Source: Winogradskyella helgolandensis (GTDB taxonomy: Bacteria > Bacteroidota > Bacteroidia > Flavobacteriales > Flavobacteriaceae). From it: a stretch of DNA of 64,000 nucleotides. The translations under genes and the position numbers were made by a program. The stretch spans positions 3,049,001 to 3,113,000 of the forward strand of contig NZ_JABFHO010000001.1 in NCBI RefSeq assembly GCF_013404085.1, written 5' to 3'. Within the stretch, counting starts at the first letter, position 1. Every line of letters begins with the position of its first letter. A model generated the notes under the pieces. The model did not search any database, was not told the origin of the DNA, and worked only from the letters and a program-made list of their open reading frames with translations. Shown one piece after another: positions 9,722 to 20,000 of the stretch.

Positions 9722-9836
9722 TTTTTATAAGAGCACTAAAAGCCGTAGTTTTATCGGCATGTATCCAACCCATCCCTAAATAATACATCACAAAGCATGT
9801 TGTCTCTTCGAGGGCTTCACGATAGGAAATGAGCAT
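9722..9836 (-). pseudogene. Possible short gene or gene remnant
   Basis: The minus strand encodes MLISYREALEETTCFVMYYL followed by GMGWIHADKTTAFSALIKKKK, which has a natural protein composition. After that the frame runs straight through the mannitol-operon terminator and into the kinase gene. The first 38 codons may be the surviving 5' part of a lost gene, or a small protein. I do not recognise the family. Confidence 0.25.
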
Positions 9837-9850
9837 GATAAGTAAATAAT

Positions 9851-9885
9851 AAAGCCAGATGAATACGATTCATCTGGCTTTTTAA
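9851..9885 (-). terminator. Terminator of the secreted repeat protein gene
   Basis: A long hairpin, AAAGCCAGATGAAT pairing with ATTCATCTGGCTTT around a short loop, with T/A runs on both sides, lies 23 bp downstream of the minus-strand gene ending at 9908. Confidence 0.85.
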
Positions 9886-9907
9886 ATGTATAAAGTAAAA
9901 CGTACTA

Positions 9908-12271
9908 TTATTTAGACATAACGCGTTTTACAATAGTGCCTTCACTAGTTATAAAGCGTATAAATAGGATCTTATTATTTTGAGACACGGTCGATAAATC
10001 AACGGTGATAACCGAATTGTCATCGTCTTTACTAACCGTATGTGTTAGGCGTTTTAATAAACGGCCGCTAATATCAACGACTTCAATAGTGGCATTAGCA
10101 TCTAGAGTAGTGCTGTATTTTAAATTCAACGTCCCATTAAACGGAACAGGGTAAGTTTCTAATTCAAAATTGCTTCTGTAAAAAGGGCCTGATGCCGCAG
10201 AGCCATCACAGGCATCTCCTAAACCATTCCCATCAGAATCCGTCTGATCAGGATTATAAGCATAAATACAGTTATCTACACAATCCGCAACACCATCACC
10301 ATCAGTATCTGTAAAACCTTCGTCTATAACACCATCTCCATTATTATCAATGCCATCACAAACTTCTTCTATTTCTGGTTCATCACAAACATCTCCAATA
10401 CCATTGCCATCTAAATCGGCTTGATCTGCATTAGCAACTTCAGGACAATTATCTACACAATCCGCAACACCATCTCCATCAGTGTCCGCAAAGCCTTCAT
10501 CTATAACACCGTCTCCGTTGTTATCAATACCATCACAAACTTCTTCGATTTCTACTTCATCACAAACATCACCAATACCATTACCATCTAAATCGGCTTG
10601 ATCGGCATTAGCAACTTCAGGACAGTTATCTACACAATCCGCAACACCATCACCATCAGTGTCCGCAAAGCCTTCGTCTATGACACCATCTCCATTATTA
10701 TCAATGCCATCACAAACTTCTTCTATTTCTGGTTCATCACATACATCACCAATACCATTGCCATCTAAATCGGCTTGATCTGCATTAGCAACTTCAGGAC
10801 AGTTATCTACACAATCCGCAACGCCATCTCCATCAATGTCCGCAAAACCTTCGTCTATGACACCATCTCCATTATTATCAATACCATCACAAATTTCTTC
10901 TATTTCTGCTTCGTCACAAACATCTCCAATACCATTGCCATCTAAATCGGCTTGATCGGCATTAGCAACTTCAGGACAGTTATCTACACAATCCGCAACA
11001 CCATCACCATCAGTGTCCGCAAAGCCTTCGTCTATAACACCATCTCCATTATTATCAATGCCATCACAAACTTCTTCTATTTCTGGTTCATCACATACAT
11101 CACCAATACCATTGCCATCTAAATCGGCTTGATCTGCATTAGCAACTTCAGGACAATTATCTACACAATCCGCAACACCATCTCCATCAGTGTCTGCAAA
11201 GCCTTCATCTATAACACCGTCTCCGTTGTTATCAATACCATCACAAAGTTCTTCAGAGCTTGTTGGTGGAAAATCTATAGTGGCATCAAATAAATAAGGG
11301 TGAACTTCTCCTGAGTTCTGCTCAAAAGCTTCCACAATAATTTGCCCATCAATATTAAAATTACTTCGATTATTAAATTGAGCGTTTGGCGCATAGATAG
11401 TACCATAAATTTGTGCGCCTCCTGTGTAGTTAAGCGTTGAGCTTACATCTGCAAAATTGTACAAAATATAAGGGGCATACGATAAAGGGCCTCCTACAAT
11501 ATTTGGCCAACTGTGTAACGTAACCACATCCGAATCTGAACTAACAGCGGTAATATTAACAATAAATGGAGTTGTTTCTGAAGGCACTAAGCCATTAAAC
11601 TTGATTTCACTAAAACCATTAAATTCATCAACAGTCAAATTAATAACGTTAGTAGCATTCGGTATTAAATCAACCCATAATTTACCTTGACTAAATTCAT
11701 TAGAATTCCAAGAGACATTGGTAGATAGTGTACTTAAATAATCTGAAACCGCAGTAAACTGGTTAAATGCCGCTGTAAAATCTATTTGAGGATCTGCAGC
11801 AATAGAAGTAGAGGACTGTGGAGTGGAAAGGGCGATGCTTGGCGTACTATCAAAATGACCTCCTAATGGTGTAATTCGTGTATTGCTAATTACATTGTTT
11901 TGGTCTACTTCAAAAATAGTACTTGTTGATAAATCGCCTATCTTAATATAATTGTTTTCTAAAACTTGTAGCCGACCAGAAACATAATTGACTTTACCGT
12001 TTACGACCAATGCGGTCGGTTGTGAATCTCCATTATAATAAGTGTTGCCACCAAAGATATTCAGCGTACCATCTAATGTTAAATTGCCTCCAACGGCCCA
12101 AGAGCCTTCAGATTCTGTTTTAATAGCAATGGCATCACCAGAGGTAAATACATTAAAATTTGTGGCTGCTGCTGTGGGATTTACGGGGTCAGACTGTGCG
12201 TTTAGAGGAGTGCTAACATTGAAAAACGAATAGCAAACAACGAAACTAAATAGTAGTTTTTTAATTTCCAT
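9908..12271 (-). CDS. Secreted T9SS protein with choice-of-anchor-like domain and six MopE/TSP3-like repeats
   Basis: Cell-surface or exported protein of 787 residues. It starts with a Sec signal peptide (about residues 1-25, hydrophobic [13 protein letters not shown]). Residues about 30-335 resemble the choice-of-anchor A type of secreted beta-rich domain ([30 protein letters not shown]). From C343, six near-identical 59-residue units alternate a MopE-like [16 protein letters not shown] motif with thrombospondin-type-3-like [16 protein letters not shown] and [13 protein letters not shown] loops, all rich in Asp and Cys and expected to bind Ca2+. The last 85 or so residues are a T9SS type A sorting domain ([11 protein letters not shown] start, [12 protein letters not shown], final IVKRVMSK). 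The repeats probably form a stiff Ca-dependent stalk. The ligand is unknown. Confidence 0.88.
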   Translation of the reverse strand: MEIKKLLFSFVVCYSFFNVSTPLNAQSDPVNPTAAATNFNVFTSGDAIAIKTESEGSWAVGGNLTLDGTLNIFGGNTYYNGDSQPTALVVNGKVNYVSGRLQVLENNYIKIGDLSTSTIFEVDQNNVISNTRITPLGGHFDSTPSIALSTPQSSTSIAADPQIDFTAAFNQFTAVSDYLSTLSTNVSWNSNEFSQGKLWVDLIPNATNVINLTVDEFNGFSEIKFNGLVPSETTPFIVNITAVSSDSDVVTLHSWPNIVGGPLSYAPYILYNFADVSSTLNYTGGAQIYGTIYAPNAQFNNRSNFNIDGQIIVEAFEQNSGEVHPYLFDATIDFPPTSSEELCDGIDNNGDGVIDEGFADTDGDGVADCVDNCPEVANADQADLDGNGIGDVCDEPEIEEVCDGIDNNGDGVIDEGFADTDGDGVADCVDNCPEVANADQADLDGNGIGDVCDEAEIEEICDGIDNNGDGVIDEGFADIDGDGVADCVDNCPEVANADQADLDGNGIGDVCDEPEIEEVCDGIDNNGDGVIDEGFADTDGDGVADCVDNCPEVANADQADLDGNGIGDVCDEVEIEEVCDGIDNNGDGVIDEGFADTDGDGVADCVDNCPEVANADQADLDGNGIGDVCDEPEIEEVCDGIDNNGDGVIDEGFTDTDGDGVADCVDNCIYAYNPDQTDSDGNGLGDACDGSAASGPFYRSNFELETYPVPFNGTLNLKYSTTLDANATIEVVDISGRLLKRLTHTVSKDDDNSVITVDLSTVSQNNKILFIRFITSEGTIVKRVMSK
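10205..11245 (-). repeat. Six tandem 177-bp coding repeats
   Basis: In-frame direct repeats of 177 bp (five full units and one slightly shorter terminal unit) inside the secreted protein gene. Copies differ mainly at synonymous sites, for example Gly, Thr and Pro codon third positions. This indicates recent unit duplication followed by drift, with protein-level conservation. Confidence 0.9.
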
Positions 12272-12412
12272 AAAATATTATTTGTAGGTTAAGTATAACA
12301 AAAATAACATTTTAAGCATCAATTACGTGTCGTTCATCGAAAAGTGACCTGTAGTTCATCGAATAGTAGGGCTTTCTTCAAATGGAACATACTAAAACAG
12401 ATTGTTTTTAAT

Positions 12413-13570
12413 CTAGAGCTTCACCGCAGCTGATGTCTCCTTCTTAAAATGATAAAAAAGTAAGGCGCCTATCACAGCTATGGTAAAGCTCAAATAACTG
12501 AGAAGGGAGTTTTCAATACCAAAGCTTTCCGAACTTAAGCCCAAAACAATACTCGGAACTCCAAATCCTAAGTAACCATATAATAAGTAACCGGACACAA
12601 CTCTAGGCTTTTCTTTAGGATTCAGTTCAGAGACTCCTTTAAGGGTTCCAAAATAGCCAAAACCATAGGCCACCATACCCACAATAGCGCAACCAGCCAG
12701 TACAAATGGTAAATAACCATTGAGACTACCATAGGTTAAAGATGTAAAACCAATGGGTAATAAAATATAAGAAATAGTCATACAATGTCGCACCGAAAAA
12801 CGTTTGGCAATCGGCAGGAATAAAGCTCCTGTACCGTTAATTAAAAATAAAGACAAACCGCTCCAACCTCCCAAATCAAACTTTGATATTTGTGTGGGTA
12901 TAATCGAAATCACAACTCCAGTCGCAGCCCAAAATAAAGCCACGGAAATATTATACTTAAGCGCTCCCTTGGGAAATAAAGGAAGTTTTATCATTTTTTT
13001 CTTAACATCAAACTTAGACTCTGGCAATGTCATGGAGATCAATAACCAAACAACAGAAGCCACAAGCACAACCCAATAGGTAAGCGGTACTAAAGTGGTA
13101 TAATAAGCCAAGTAAATTCCTGTGAATAAAGCACCACTCCCAAAGCCTAAAGCGGTAGATAAAGCTACAATATTAGAAGATTTAGTCGCCTTATGCGTGG
13201 TAAACAAATCCGAAAGAAAACTACTGCCTGTTGCAATAGACAAAGCCACGGCACAACCCACTAACACGCGTGAGACAAACAACACATACAAATTAGGATA
13301 AAGACTAATAATTAAAACGGAAAGCGTAGAGAGTAACAGCGCTATAATAAGCACTTTTTTCTTACCTATTTTATCCGAAAGTCCTCCAAAAAGTAAAGCT
13401 GTAGGCAAAAGCCCTCCGATATAAGAGGCAAAAGCAAAACCGACCATGCCCACGCCAAAATGTTCATTTTCGGTATAGATTCTAAATAGTGGCATTTCTA
13501 AATTAACTGAGGCAGTAATTAAAAAGAGGACACCTGTAATAATGGCAATATGTTTTTTAGAAGACGACAT
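12413..13570 (-). CDS. MFS transporter
   Basis: Inner-membrane major facilitator with about 12 helices in 385 residues. The cytoplasmic loop between helices 2 and 3 carries motif A in the form GGLSDKIGKKKVLI, and helix 4 has RVLVGCAVALS. Short termini and the lack of a central domain match drug-efflux or sugar-efflux type carriers. Nothing around it indicates the substrate. It is transcribed alone, with the same orientation as the secreted protein but 141 bp upstream of it. Confidence 0.85.
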   Translation of the reverse strand: MSSSKKHIAIITGVLFLITASVNLEMPLFRIYTENEHFGVGMVGFAFASYIGGLLPTALLFGGLSDKIGKKKVLIIALLLSTLSVLIISLYPNLYVLFVSRVLVGCAVALSIATGSSFLSDLFTTHKATKSSNIVALSTALGFGSGALFTGIYLAYYTTLVPLTYWVVLVASVVWLLISMTLPESKFDVKKKMIKLPLFPKGALKYNISVALFWAATGVVISIIPTQISKFDLGGWSGLSLFLINGTGALFLPIAKRFSVRHCMTISYILLPIGFTSLTYGSLNGYLPFVLAGCAIVGMVAYGFGYFGTLKGVSELNPKEKPRVVSGYLLYGYLGFGVPSIVLGLSSESFGIENSLLSYLSFTIAVIGALLFYHFKKETSAAVKL

Positions 13571-13651
13571 GCATACTCAAAAGAATTAGTAATATTACAA
13601 GCGCTAAAATTAGGTTTTAATTAATGGTTAAAATAGCAGTTCGTTGTATTT

Positions 13652-13825
13652 AACACCAACGGCAATATCACCAACCATCACAAAGGCTACCTCACGTCGT
13701 ACAGATCTTACACCTCTGGCCAAGGCAGACCTGGTGGAGCAACGCCACACATGTTAGTCAACTCGGGCAATGTCTATGCCATTGCGCACAATTGTGGAGG
13801 CAACGATATAAGCAAAGAAAGGTAG
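13652..13825 (+). pseudogene. Fossil fragment of an S9A prolyl-oligopeptidase gene
   Basis: Plus-strand translation from 13673 gives NHHKGYLTSYRSYTSGQGRP, then GGATPHMLVNSGNVYAIAH and GGND, ending at a stop at 13823-13825. This aligns without gaps to NHKVYLTSYGSYGSGQGIPG ... NAGYVYAIAHVRGGND in the intact S9A fusion encoded at 17074-20613. There is no start codon, no catalytic Ser/Asp/His region, and only about 55 codons survive. It is therefore a remnant of a second, related peptidase gene in the same orientation. Confidence 0.8.
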
Positions 13826-13966
13826 TACCCAAACCCCAACTAAAACCATCTCATGCAATAGTAATAAACCGCAATTTAGCCGTCGCATTTTTTTAATAAA
13901 TGTGTATCGAGTATCTTAGTGCAAACCTAAGGCCCTAAATCTAAATTTTATAATCTAATAAACCGC

Positions 13967-15292
13967 ATGAATCCAAACGACCCCATACACAGCACCTGTT
14001 CTGAAACAGAAAAGCAAACACAATTAGAAAAAGATAAAATTATAGAAAGACAGCTGCGCTTTCAAGACTTACTTATAAGCATTTCTACCACCTATATCAA
14101 TGCCGATTTATCAGATGTCGATACACTAATCCGCACCTCGCTGCAACAAATTGGAGAATTCGTAGAATCCGATAGAAGCTATATTTTTACCTATAATTTT
14201 AAAGACAACACCACCTCTAATACCTACGAGTGGTGCGCTGCAGATATAGAGCCCGAAATTCACAACCTTCAAAACGTGCCTATCGATTACATTCCGCAAT
14301 GGATTGAAGCACACAAAAACGGAAAAGCTTTTTATGTAGAAGATGTCAGTCAGTTACCCGAAGATGGCGAACTAGGCCTAAGAGCCGTACTAGAGCCACA
14401 AGGCATTAAAAGTCTTATCACCATCCCAAAAATTAAAAACGGTGAACTCATCGGTTTCATTGGTTTCGATGCCGTTAAAAAGCTAAACAAATACACCGAA
14501 AACGAAAAAGACATTCTTTTCGTATACGCCAATATGCTCGTCAATGTCATTAAGCGTAAAGAGAATGAAGAACACATTAAAGCACAAGAAAAGAAAAAGG
14601 AAGAGCTCCTAAAAAACTTATCCTTGCAAAACGAAGAGCTTAACGAATACGCCCACGTGGTGTCTCACGATCTTAAAGCTCCACTCATCAATATCCACAC
14701 CTTAATCAGTTGGTTTATGGACGATCATAAAGCCGCCTTTACTGAAAAAGACCTAGTACCCTTGCATCAGGTGTTGTTTAATGTTGAGAAAATGGACTTC
14801 CTCATCAAAGGTATTCTAGATTATTCTACTATCGATAAATTAGAACAACAAGACAAACAGGTCAACTTTAATACACTCGTCACAGAGGTCTTGCAAACCT
14901 TGCTCATCCCTACACACATCAGCATTACCGTACAAGATAACCTTCCAGACATTTATGGCAATACCTGGAGATTCAAACAAGTCTTCCAAAACCTTATTCA
15001 AAATGCTATTAAATATAGTGATAAAGACCAAGGCACCATAGAAATTGGCTATACAGAGCAAGACCATCTATTTCAGTTCTTTGTAAAAGACAACGGAGTG
15101 GGTATTAAACCCAATTATTTCGAAAGAATCTTCAAGGTCTTTACCAAATTAGAAAGTAGCAGCTCGTCTTCGGGCATCGGGCTCTCTATCGTAAAAAAAA
15201 TCATCACCTTCTACAAAGGCAGCATATGGCTAGAAAGCGAAGAGGGTAGTGGCACCACCTTTTATTTTACCTTACCTAAATCCGGATCGTAA
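13967..15292 (+). CDS. GAF-domain sensor histidine kinase
   Basis: Soluble hybrid-less sensor kinase of 441 residues. Residues about 25-200 form a GAF domain (ILFVYANMLVNVIKRK exit helix), followed by a coiled linker (about 200-225). The HisKA dimerisation helix has the phospho-acceptor in the H-box HVVSHDLKAPL, and the HATPase_c domain has N-box QNLIQNAIKY, DNGVGI and GIGLSIVKKI. No membrane helix or receiver domain is present. No response regulator gene is adjacent, so the partner is unknown. The same-strand sugar kinase 101 bp downstream is separated by a degenerate palindromic repeat. Confidence 0.88.
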   Translation: MNPNDPIHSTCSETEKQTQLEKDKIIERQLRFQDLLISISTTYINADLSDVDTLIRTSLQQIGEFVESDRSYIFTYNFKDNTTSNTYEWCAADIEPEIHNLQNVPIDYIPQWIEAHKNGKAFYVEDVSQLPEDGELGLRAVLEPQGIKSLITIPKIKNGELIGFIGFDAVKKLNKYTENEKDILFVYANMLVNVIKRKENEEHIKAQEKKKEELLKNLSLQNEELNEYAHVVSHDLKAPLINIHTLISWFMDDHKAAFTEKDLVPLHQVLFNVEKMDFLIKGILDYSTIDKLEQQDKQVNFNTLVTEVLQTLLIPTHISITVQDNLPDIYGNTWRFKQVFQNLIQNAIKYSDKDQGTIEIGYTEQDHLFQFFVKDNGVGIKPNYFERIFKVFTKLESSSSSSGIGLSIVKKIITFYKGSIWLESEEGSGTTFYFTLPKSGS

Positions 15293-15299
15293 TAAAACC

Positions 15300-15352
15300 G
15301 TTGACGTCAGTTGGAGTGTCCCAACCATTTCGTCGGGATGTATCGAGATACC
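15300..15352 (+). repeat. Degenerate copy of the GTCAGTTCGAGTG palindromic repeat
   Basis: GACGTCAGTTGGAGTGTCCC ... CGTCGGGATGTATCGAGATA. It has the same order of elements as the copies at 16361, 16546, 16766 and 20966, but with mismatches in the left stem (CCCAAC instead of CCCGAC). Confidence 0.7.
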
Positions 15353-15392
15353 ATATTAAAAAGCATGAACTAAAAACCAACATAACACTGCC

Positions 15393-16319
15393 ATGAATAT
15401 CATTACCCTCACCATAAATCCCGCATTAGACAAAAGCGCCACCATAAACCATTTAGTCCCTGAACAAAAACTAAAATGCCACGCTATCGAATTTCAAGCG
15501 GGTGGAGGCGGAGTGAATATTTCAAGAGTCCTGCATACTTTAGGCGTTAAAAATAACTGTATGTTTACCTGCGGTGGCGATACAGGCCAAACCTTAAAAC
15601 GCTTATTAGAAGAAGAACAACTTAACATCACACCAATACCTGTAGAAGCGTGGACACGTGAAAACCTAGCTGTTGTAGATGCTAAAACCGAATTACAATA
15701 CCGTTTCGGAATGCCAGGACAAGGCTTAAGTACTACTGAAATAGAAAACCTTAAAAGCACTATAAATAAGTTAGTTACAGAAGACACTATACTTATTATG
15801 AGTGGTAGCGTTCCAGATACCATGGCACCAGACTTTTACATCCAACTCATAGATAGCCTCACCGCTAAAAACGTCAAAATCATCGTAGATACCTCTGGCG
15901 AAGCTTTAAAAGCAAGCCTCCAAAAACCGGTATTTCTAATGAAACCCAACCAAGGAGAACTTGCCCAATTAGCTGGCAAAGACTTTTTAACAAAAACCGA
16001 ACAAGAGGCATTTGCCATGCAACTCATCCATAACAAACAGGCACAATATGTGGTGGTTTCCTTAGGTGCTCGTGGTGCTTTTTTAGCCTCAACAAACGGT
16101 ATCGTATACCAAAATACACCTTCCGTAAAAGTAAAGAGTACCATTGGTGCTGGCGATAGTATGGTAGCGGGCTTAATTTATGCCATAACACATAACTTAT
16201 CTCCTGCCAACATTCTAAAATGGGGTGTTATCTGCGGTGTTGCAACCACCATGACAGGCGGCACCAATTTAGCATCCAAAGAAAATATACAAAAGGTGGT
16301 AGACTTGCTAAAAGAGTAA
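15393..16319 (+). CDS. Hexose-phosphate kinase of the 1-phosphofructokinase/PfkB family
   Basis: PfkB-superfamily kinase (308 residues) of the FruK/LacC/Pfk-2 branch. The start is typical (MNIITLTINPALDKSATI), followed by the glycine-rich substrate loop QAGGGGVNISRVLH and the terminal signature STIGAGDSMVAGL with the catalytic Asp. The branch phosphorylates fructose 6-phosphate, fructose 1-phosphate or tagatose 6-phosphate; sequence alone does not separate these. No PTS or fructose permease is adjacent, so a minor 6-phosphofructokinase (Pfk-2 like) role is the simplest reading. The start ATG is followed directly by family-consensus sequence. Confidence 0.87.
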   Translation: MNIITLTINPALDKSATINHLVPEQKLKCHAIEFQAGGGGVNISRVLHTLGVKNNCMFTCGGDTGQTLKRLLEEEQLNITPIPVEAWTRENLAVVDAKTELQYRFGMPGQGLSTTEIENLKSTINKLVTEDTILIMSGSVPDTMAPDFYIQLIDSLTAKNVKIIVDTSGEALKASLQKPVFLMKPNQGELAQLAGKDFLTKTEQEAFAMQLIHNKQAQYVVVSLGARGAFLASTNGIVYQNTPSVKVKSTIGAGDSMVAGLIYAITHNLSPANILKWGVICGVATTMTGGTNLASKENIQKVVDLLKE

Positions 16320-16360
16320 TGTCATACAAGATATAGATCTCATCTATAAACTTCAAAACC

Positions 16361-16980
16361 GCTGACGTCAGTTCGAGTGTCCCGACCCTTTCGTCGGGAT
16401 GTATCGAGAACTCCAACCGTCAGTTCGAGTGTTTTTTAATTCAAAGTGCAACGACGAATTAAGAACTGTATCGAGAACGATCTAACAATCTAACTTAGTC
16501 TAACAATCCAATAGTCTAACAATCTAACAAATACCTCAAAACCATTAACGTCAGTTCGAGTGTCCCGACCATTTTCAGTCGGGATGTATCGAGAACCGCA
16601 ATCGTCCGTCAGTTCGAGTGGTTCTTAATTCAAAGTGCAACGACGACTTAAGAAGTATATCGAGAACGATCTAACAATCCAATAGTCTAACAATCTAACT
16701 TAGTCTAATCATCTAACAATCTAATAGTCTAATAGTCTAACAATCTAACAAACACATCAAAACCGTTGACGTCAGTTCGAGTGTCCCGACCATTTCGTCG
16801 GGATGTATCGAGAACCGCAATCGTCCGTCAGTTCGAGTGGTTCTTAATTCGAAGTGCAACGGAGACTTAAGAACTGTATCGAAAACGATCTAACAATCTA
16901 ATAGTCTAACAATCTAACTTAGTCTAACAATCCAATAGTCTAACAACCCAACCAAAAACATACTTTTTTTCCTAAAAAAA
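16361..16980 (+). repeat. Cluster of palindromic interspersed repeats and TCTAACAATC tandem tracts
   Basis: The 754 bp gene-free stretch before the S9A fusion is almost all repeats. Type 1 units (16361-16411, 16546-16597, 16766-16816) read GACGTCAGTTCGAGTG, then a CCCGAC/GTCGGG hairpin, then ATGTATCGAGAAC. Type 2 units (about 16418-16475, 16610-16667, 16825-16888) keep the same ends but have a CTTAAT/ATTAAG hairpin in the middle. Between them are tandem tracts of about 10 bp (TCTAACAATC, TCTAATAGTC). No reading frame is supported. Confidence 0.85.
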
Positions 16981-17073
16981 TGTTATTTATAAACCAAGGT
17001 CAATGTTAAGACCCTATTATTACAAAATCAAACCCTTGTAAGTCAATCATCAACAAAAAACAATCAATCAGCC

Positions 17074-20000
17074 ATGCCAACTAAACCGCTCTTACTTTTG
17101 CTATGCTTACTAATGTCCTTTGCAAAAGCCCAAAACAATCAAACAAACACCATTTCATCAGAAACAATCAAAGGCACCGTCGTTGATAAAACCGATGGCA
17201 CTCCATTGCCTTATGCCTATTTAAAAATAGATAAAGTAGGTTTAGGTACGGTAACAGAAGGTGATGGTAAATTTCAAATTACCATTCCAAAAAAATACGA
17301 TACCTACACCATTACTATCAGCTATTTAGGCTTTGAAGATTTAAAACTTAACATCTCAGATTTCAAAGCACTAAACGGTACCACCTTTAACATGACTCCA
17401 GAATCGGTGTCTCTAGATGAAGTCTTTGTAGAAGAGAAAAAAGAAAAACTACCTAGCGCCAAGTCGTTACTGAGAAAAGTGATTAAAAACATACCCTCTA
17501 ATTATTCCAATACTCCAAGCCTCGTTACAGGCTATTACCGAGAAACCATGAAAGAAAATGGGGAATACATCAAATACACCGATGCCGCTTGTGAGTATTA
17601 TGAAGCGCCTTACCGTAAAAAGAAGTACAAATGGAGAGATTACCAAAATCCTTACGATTTTTCCGTAAGTGCTGGTACCTTTAGCTACGATGCGAGCTCC
17701 TTACATCGTATTCATTTTCACTATAAAACGTTGAAAGATGAACAAGTCAACATTATAGATTCTAGATCTAGTGCGAGTTTGAGCAAACGCGAATTTCACG
17801 GTAATATTGAAGGTGGCCCCTTAGGATTATTCGGCAGAAATCGCGTAAAATACCAAGAGAGTTTTCTGGGTAAAAAGGCGACGCGAGATTTCAACTATAC
17901 CATTTCCGAAGAACTAGACGACTCAGGCAATTGGGTATATGTCTTAGAATTTCAAACCAAAACCACTAAAGACGAACTTGATGATTTAGCGTCTCCCAAC
18001 TCAAGAAGTAGAAAACAATGGCGCAAGGCCAACAACCGTAAATTACTCAAAGGTAAAATCTATATCAATCCAGAGAATTACGCTGTGGTTCGTTACGAGT
18101 GCATGGTACCTAACGAACTCAAAGAATACTTCTGCGGCTACAAATACAACCAAGTCAAGCATTTCGATTACAAACTCGATGTACGCTTCAAGAAAGAAGG
18201 AGCAACGTATTACATTGATAATGTGCGACATGAAGACGAATTCATCTATAAAGACAGTACCAACCAAACCACAACCTATTATTCGGCAATATCCGAATTT
18301 AAGACCTCTAAAATCAACACCACAAACGTCAAGAAATTCCCTAAAGAAGATAATTTCGCTAACACCATGTCCAATCACTTATACGAGTTTCCATTAGACT
18401 ACGATACGGCATACTGGCAAAATTATACCCTTAAAAATCCAGTAGCCACCATTGATGCGACTATTAGAAAGGATATGGAGTTTGAGAAACCTTTAGAACA
18501 ACAATTTAGAGATAAACACATTCGTAATGATGCTATGCCACAGCCTAAAGCTAATATCATAAGCTCTAGTTTTAAAATCCATGGGGAAACCTATACCGAT
18601 AATTACGCTTGGCTAAAAGATACCAAAGCTCCACAACACAATCAACCAATTATGGAATACCTGCGTAAAGAAAACAAATACACCGAAAACTATATCATTC
18701 CACTCAAAAAAGCGCAACGTATCATTTACAAAAATTTGGTACAAACCGTCGAGAAGAATACCAGTTCACTGCCTGTTGCAAAAAATGGATACAGCTATTA
18801 CAGTAGCTATACCGAAGATGATGAATATCCCATCTATTACAGAAAAAGCCTCGCCAAAGATACCCTTACCGAAGTCTTATTAGATGTCAATGAAATGGCT
18901 AAAGGGAAAGATTACTACACCGCTAGTCCTGGTTCGGTAAGTCCCAACAATCAATTCATCACCGTTTACGAAAACACTACAGGTACAGATGCCTACATGC
19001 TCAAAATAAAAGACCTTAACAACAAAACGTTTTTAAACGATTCTATTAATAGCGTAGGTGGCACCGTTTGGTTAGATAACACTGCCTTTTTATATGTAGA
19101 TGTAGAAAAAGGCACCTACCGTTCGTCTCAAGTAAAACGTCACATCTTAGGGACCCATCCAAATACCGATGCCATCATCTACGAAGAAAAAGATCCAAAA
19201 TTTAGTGTATCCATCGGCAAATCAAAATCTAAAGACTATATTTTCTTAAATACATCAAGTAGCACGTCTTCCGAAAATTGGTATCTAAAAACAGATAACC
19301 CCATGGGCGAATTTAAAATCATTCGTCCACGTGAAACGAATCATATCTATGCCATCGCACATCATAAGGACCTATTCTATATCCTCACCAATAAAAACGC
19401 GCTCAACTATAAAATAGCCACTGTGCCTGTTAATGACGTCGAATCAGGAACATGGACCGATATCATACCACATCAAAAAGGCGTACTAATTCAAAATTTT
19501 GCGGTCTTCGATAAGTTTGTCGTCATTAATGAAAAAGAAAACGCACAAGCACGACTCAAAATCATTGACCAAACCACACAAAAAAGCCATATTATTAAAT
19601 TCAAAGAAGACTTTTACAACATCGGTATGGGTTATAATCCAGAGTTTGCCACAGATAGTTTACAGTTTTCATATAGTTCCTTTGAAACGCCAACAACCAC
19701 CTATAAATACCACATGGCCACCAAAAAGAAACGCCTGGTAAAACAACACAGCAAACCCCTCACGCATCCGTATTACAAATATGTGGTAGAACGCAAATGG
19801 GTGACCGCTAAAGACGGACAACTAATTCCCTTAACGCTCATCAGACACAAATGGCGAACCAACAAAGGAAAAAACCACAAAGTCTACCTCACATCGTATG
19901 GTTCTTATGGTTCCGGACAAGGCATTCCTGGTGGCGCATCCGTTCATCAGTTGGTTAACGCAGGTTACGTCTATGCCATTGCACATGTTAGAGGTGGCAA

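Noticed and set aside
10205..11245. Regular direct repeats that might be read as a CRISPR array
   Set aside because: The unit is 177 bp, contiguous, in frame and encodes a conserved Asp/Cys-rich protein repeat; there are no unique spacers and no cas genes.
16480..16950. TCTAACAATC tandem tracts as a CRISPR or origin iteron array
   Set aside because: Units are about 10 bp, imperfect and lack spacers; no replication initiator or cas gene is nearby. They are simple repeats.
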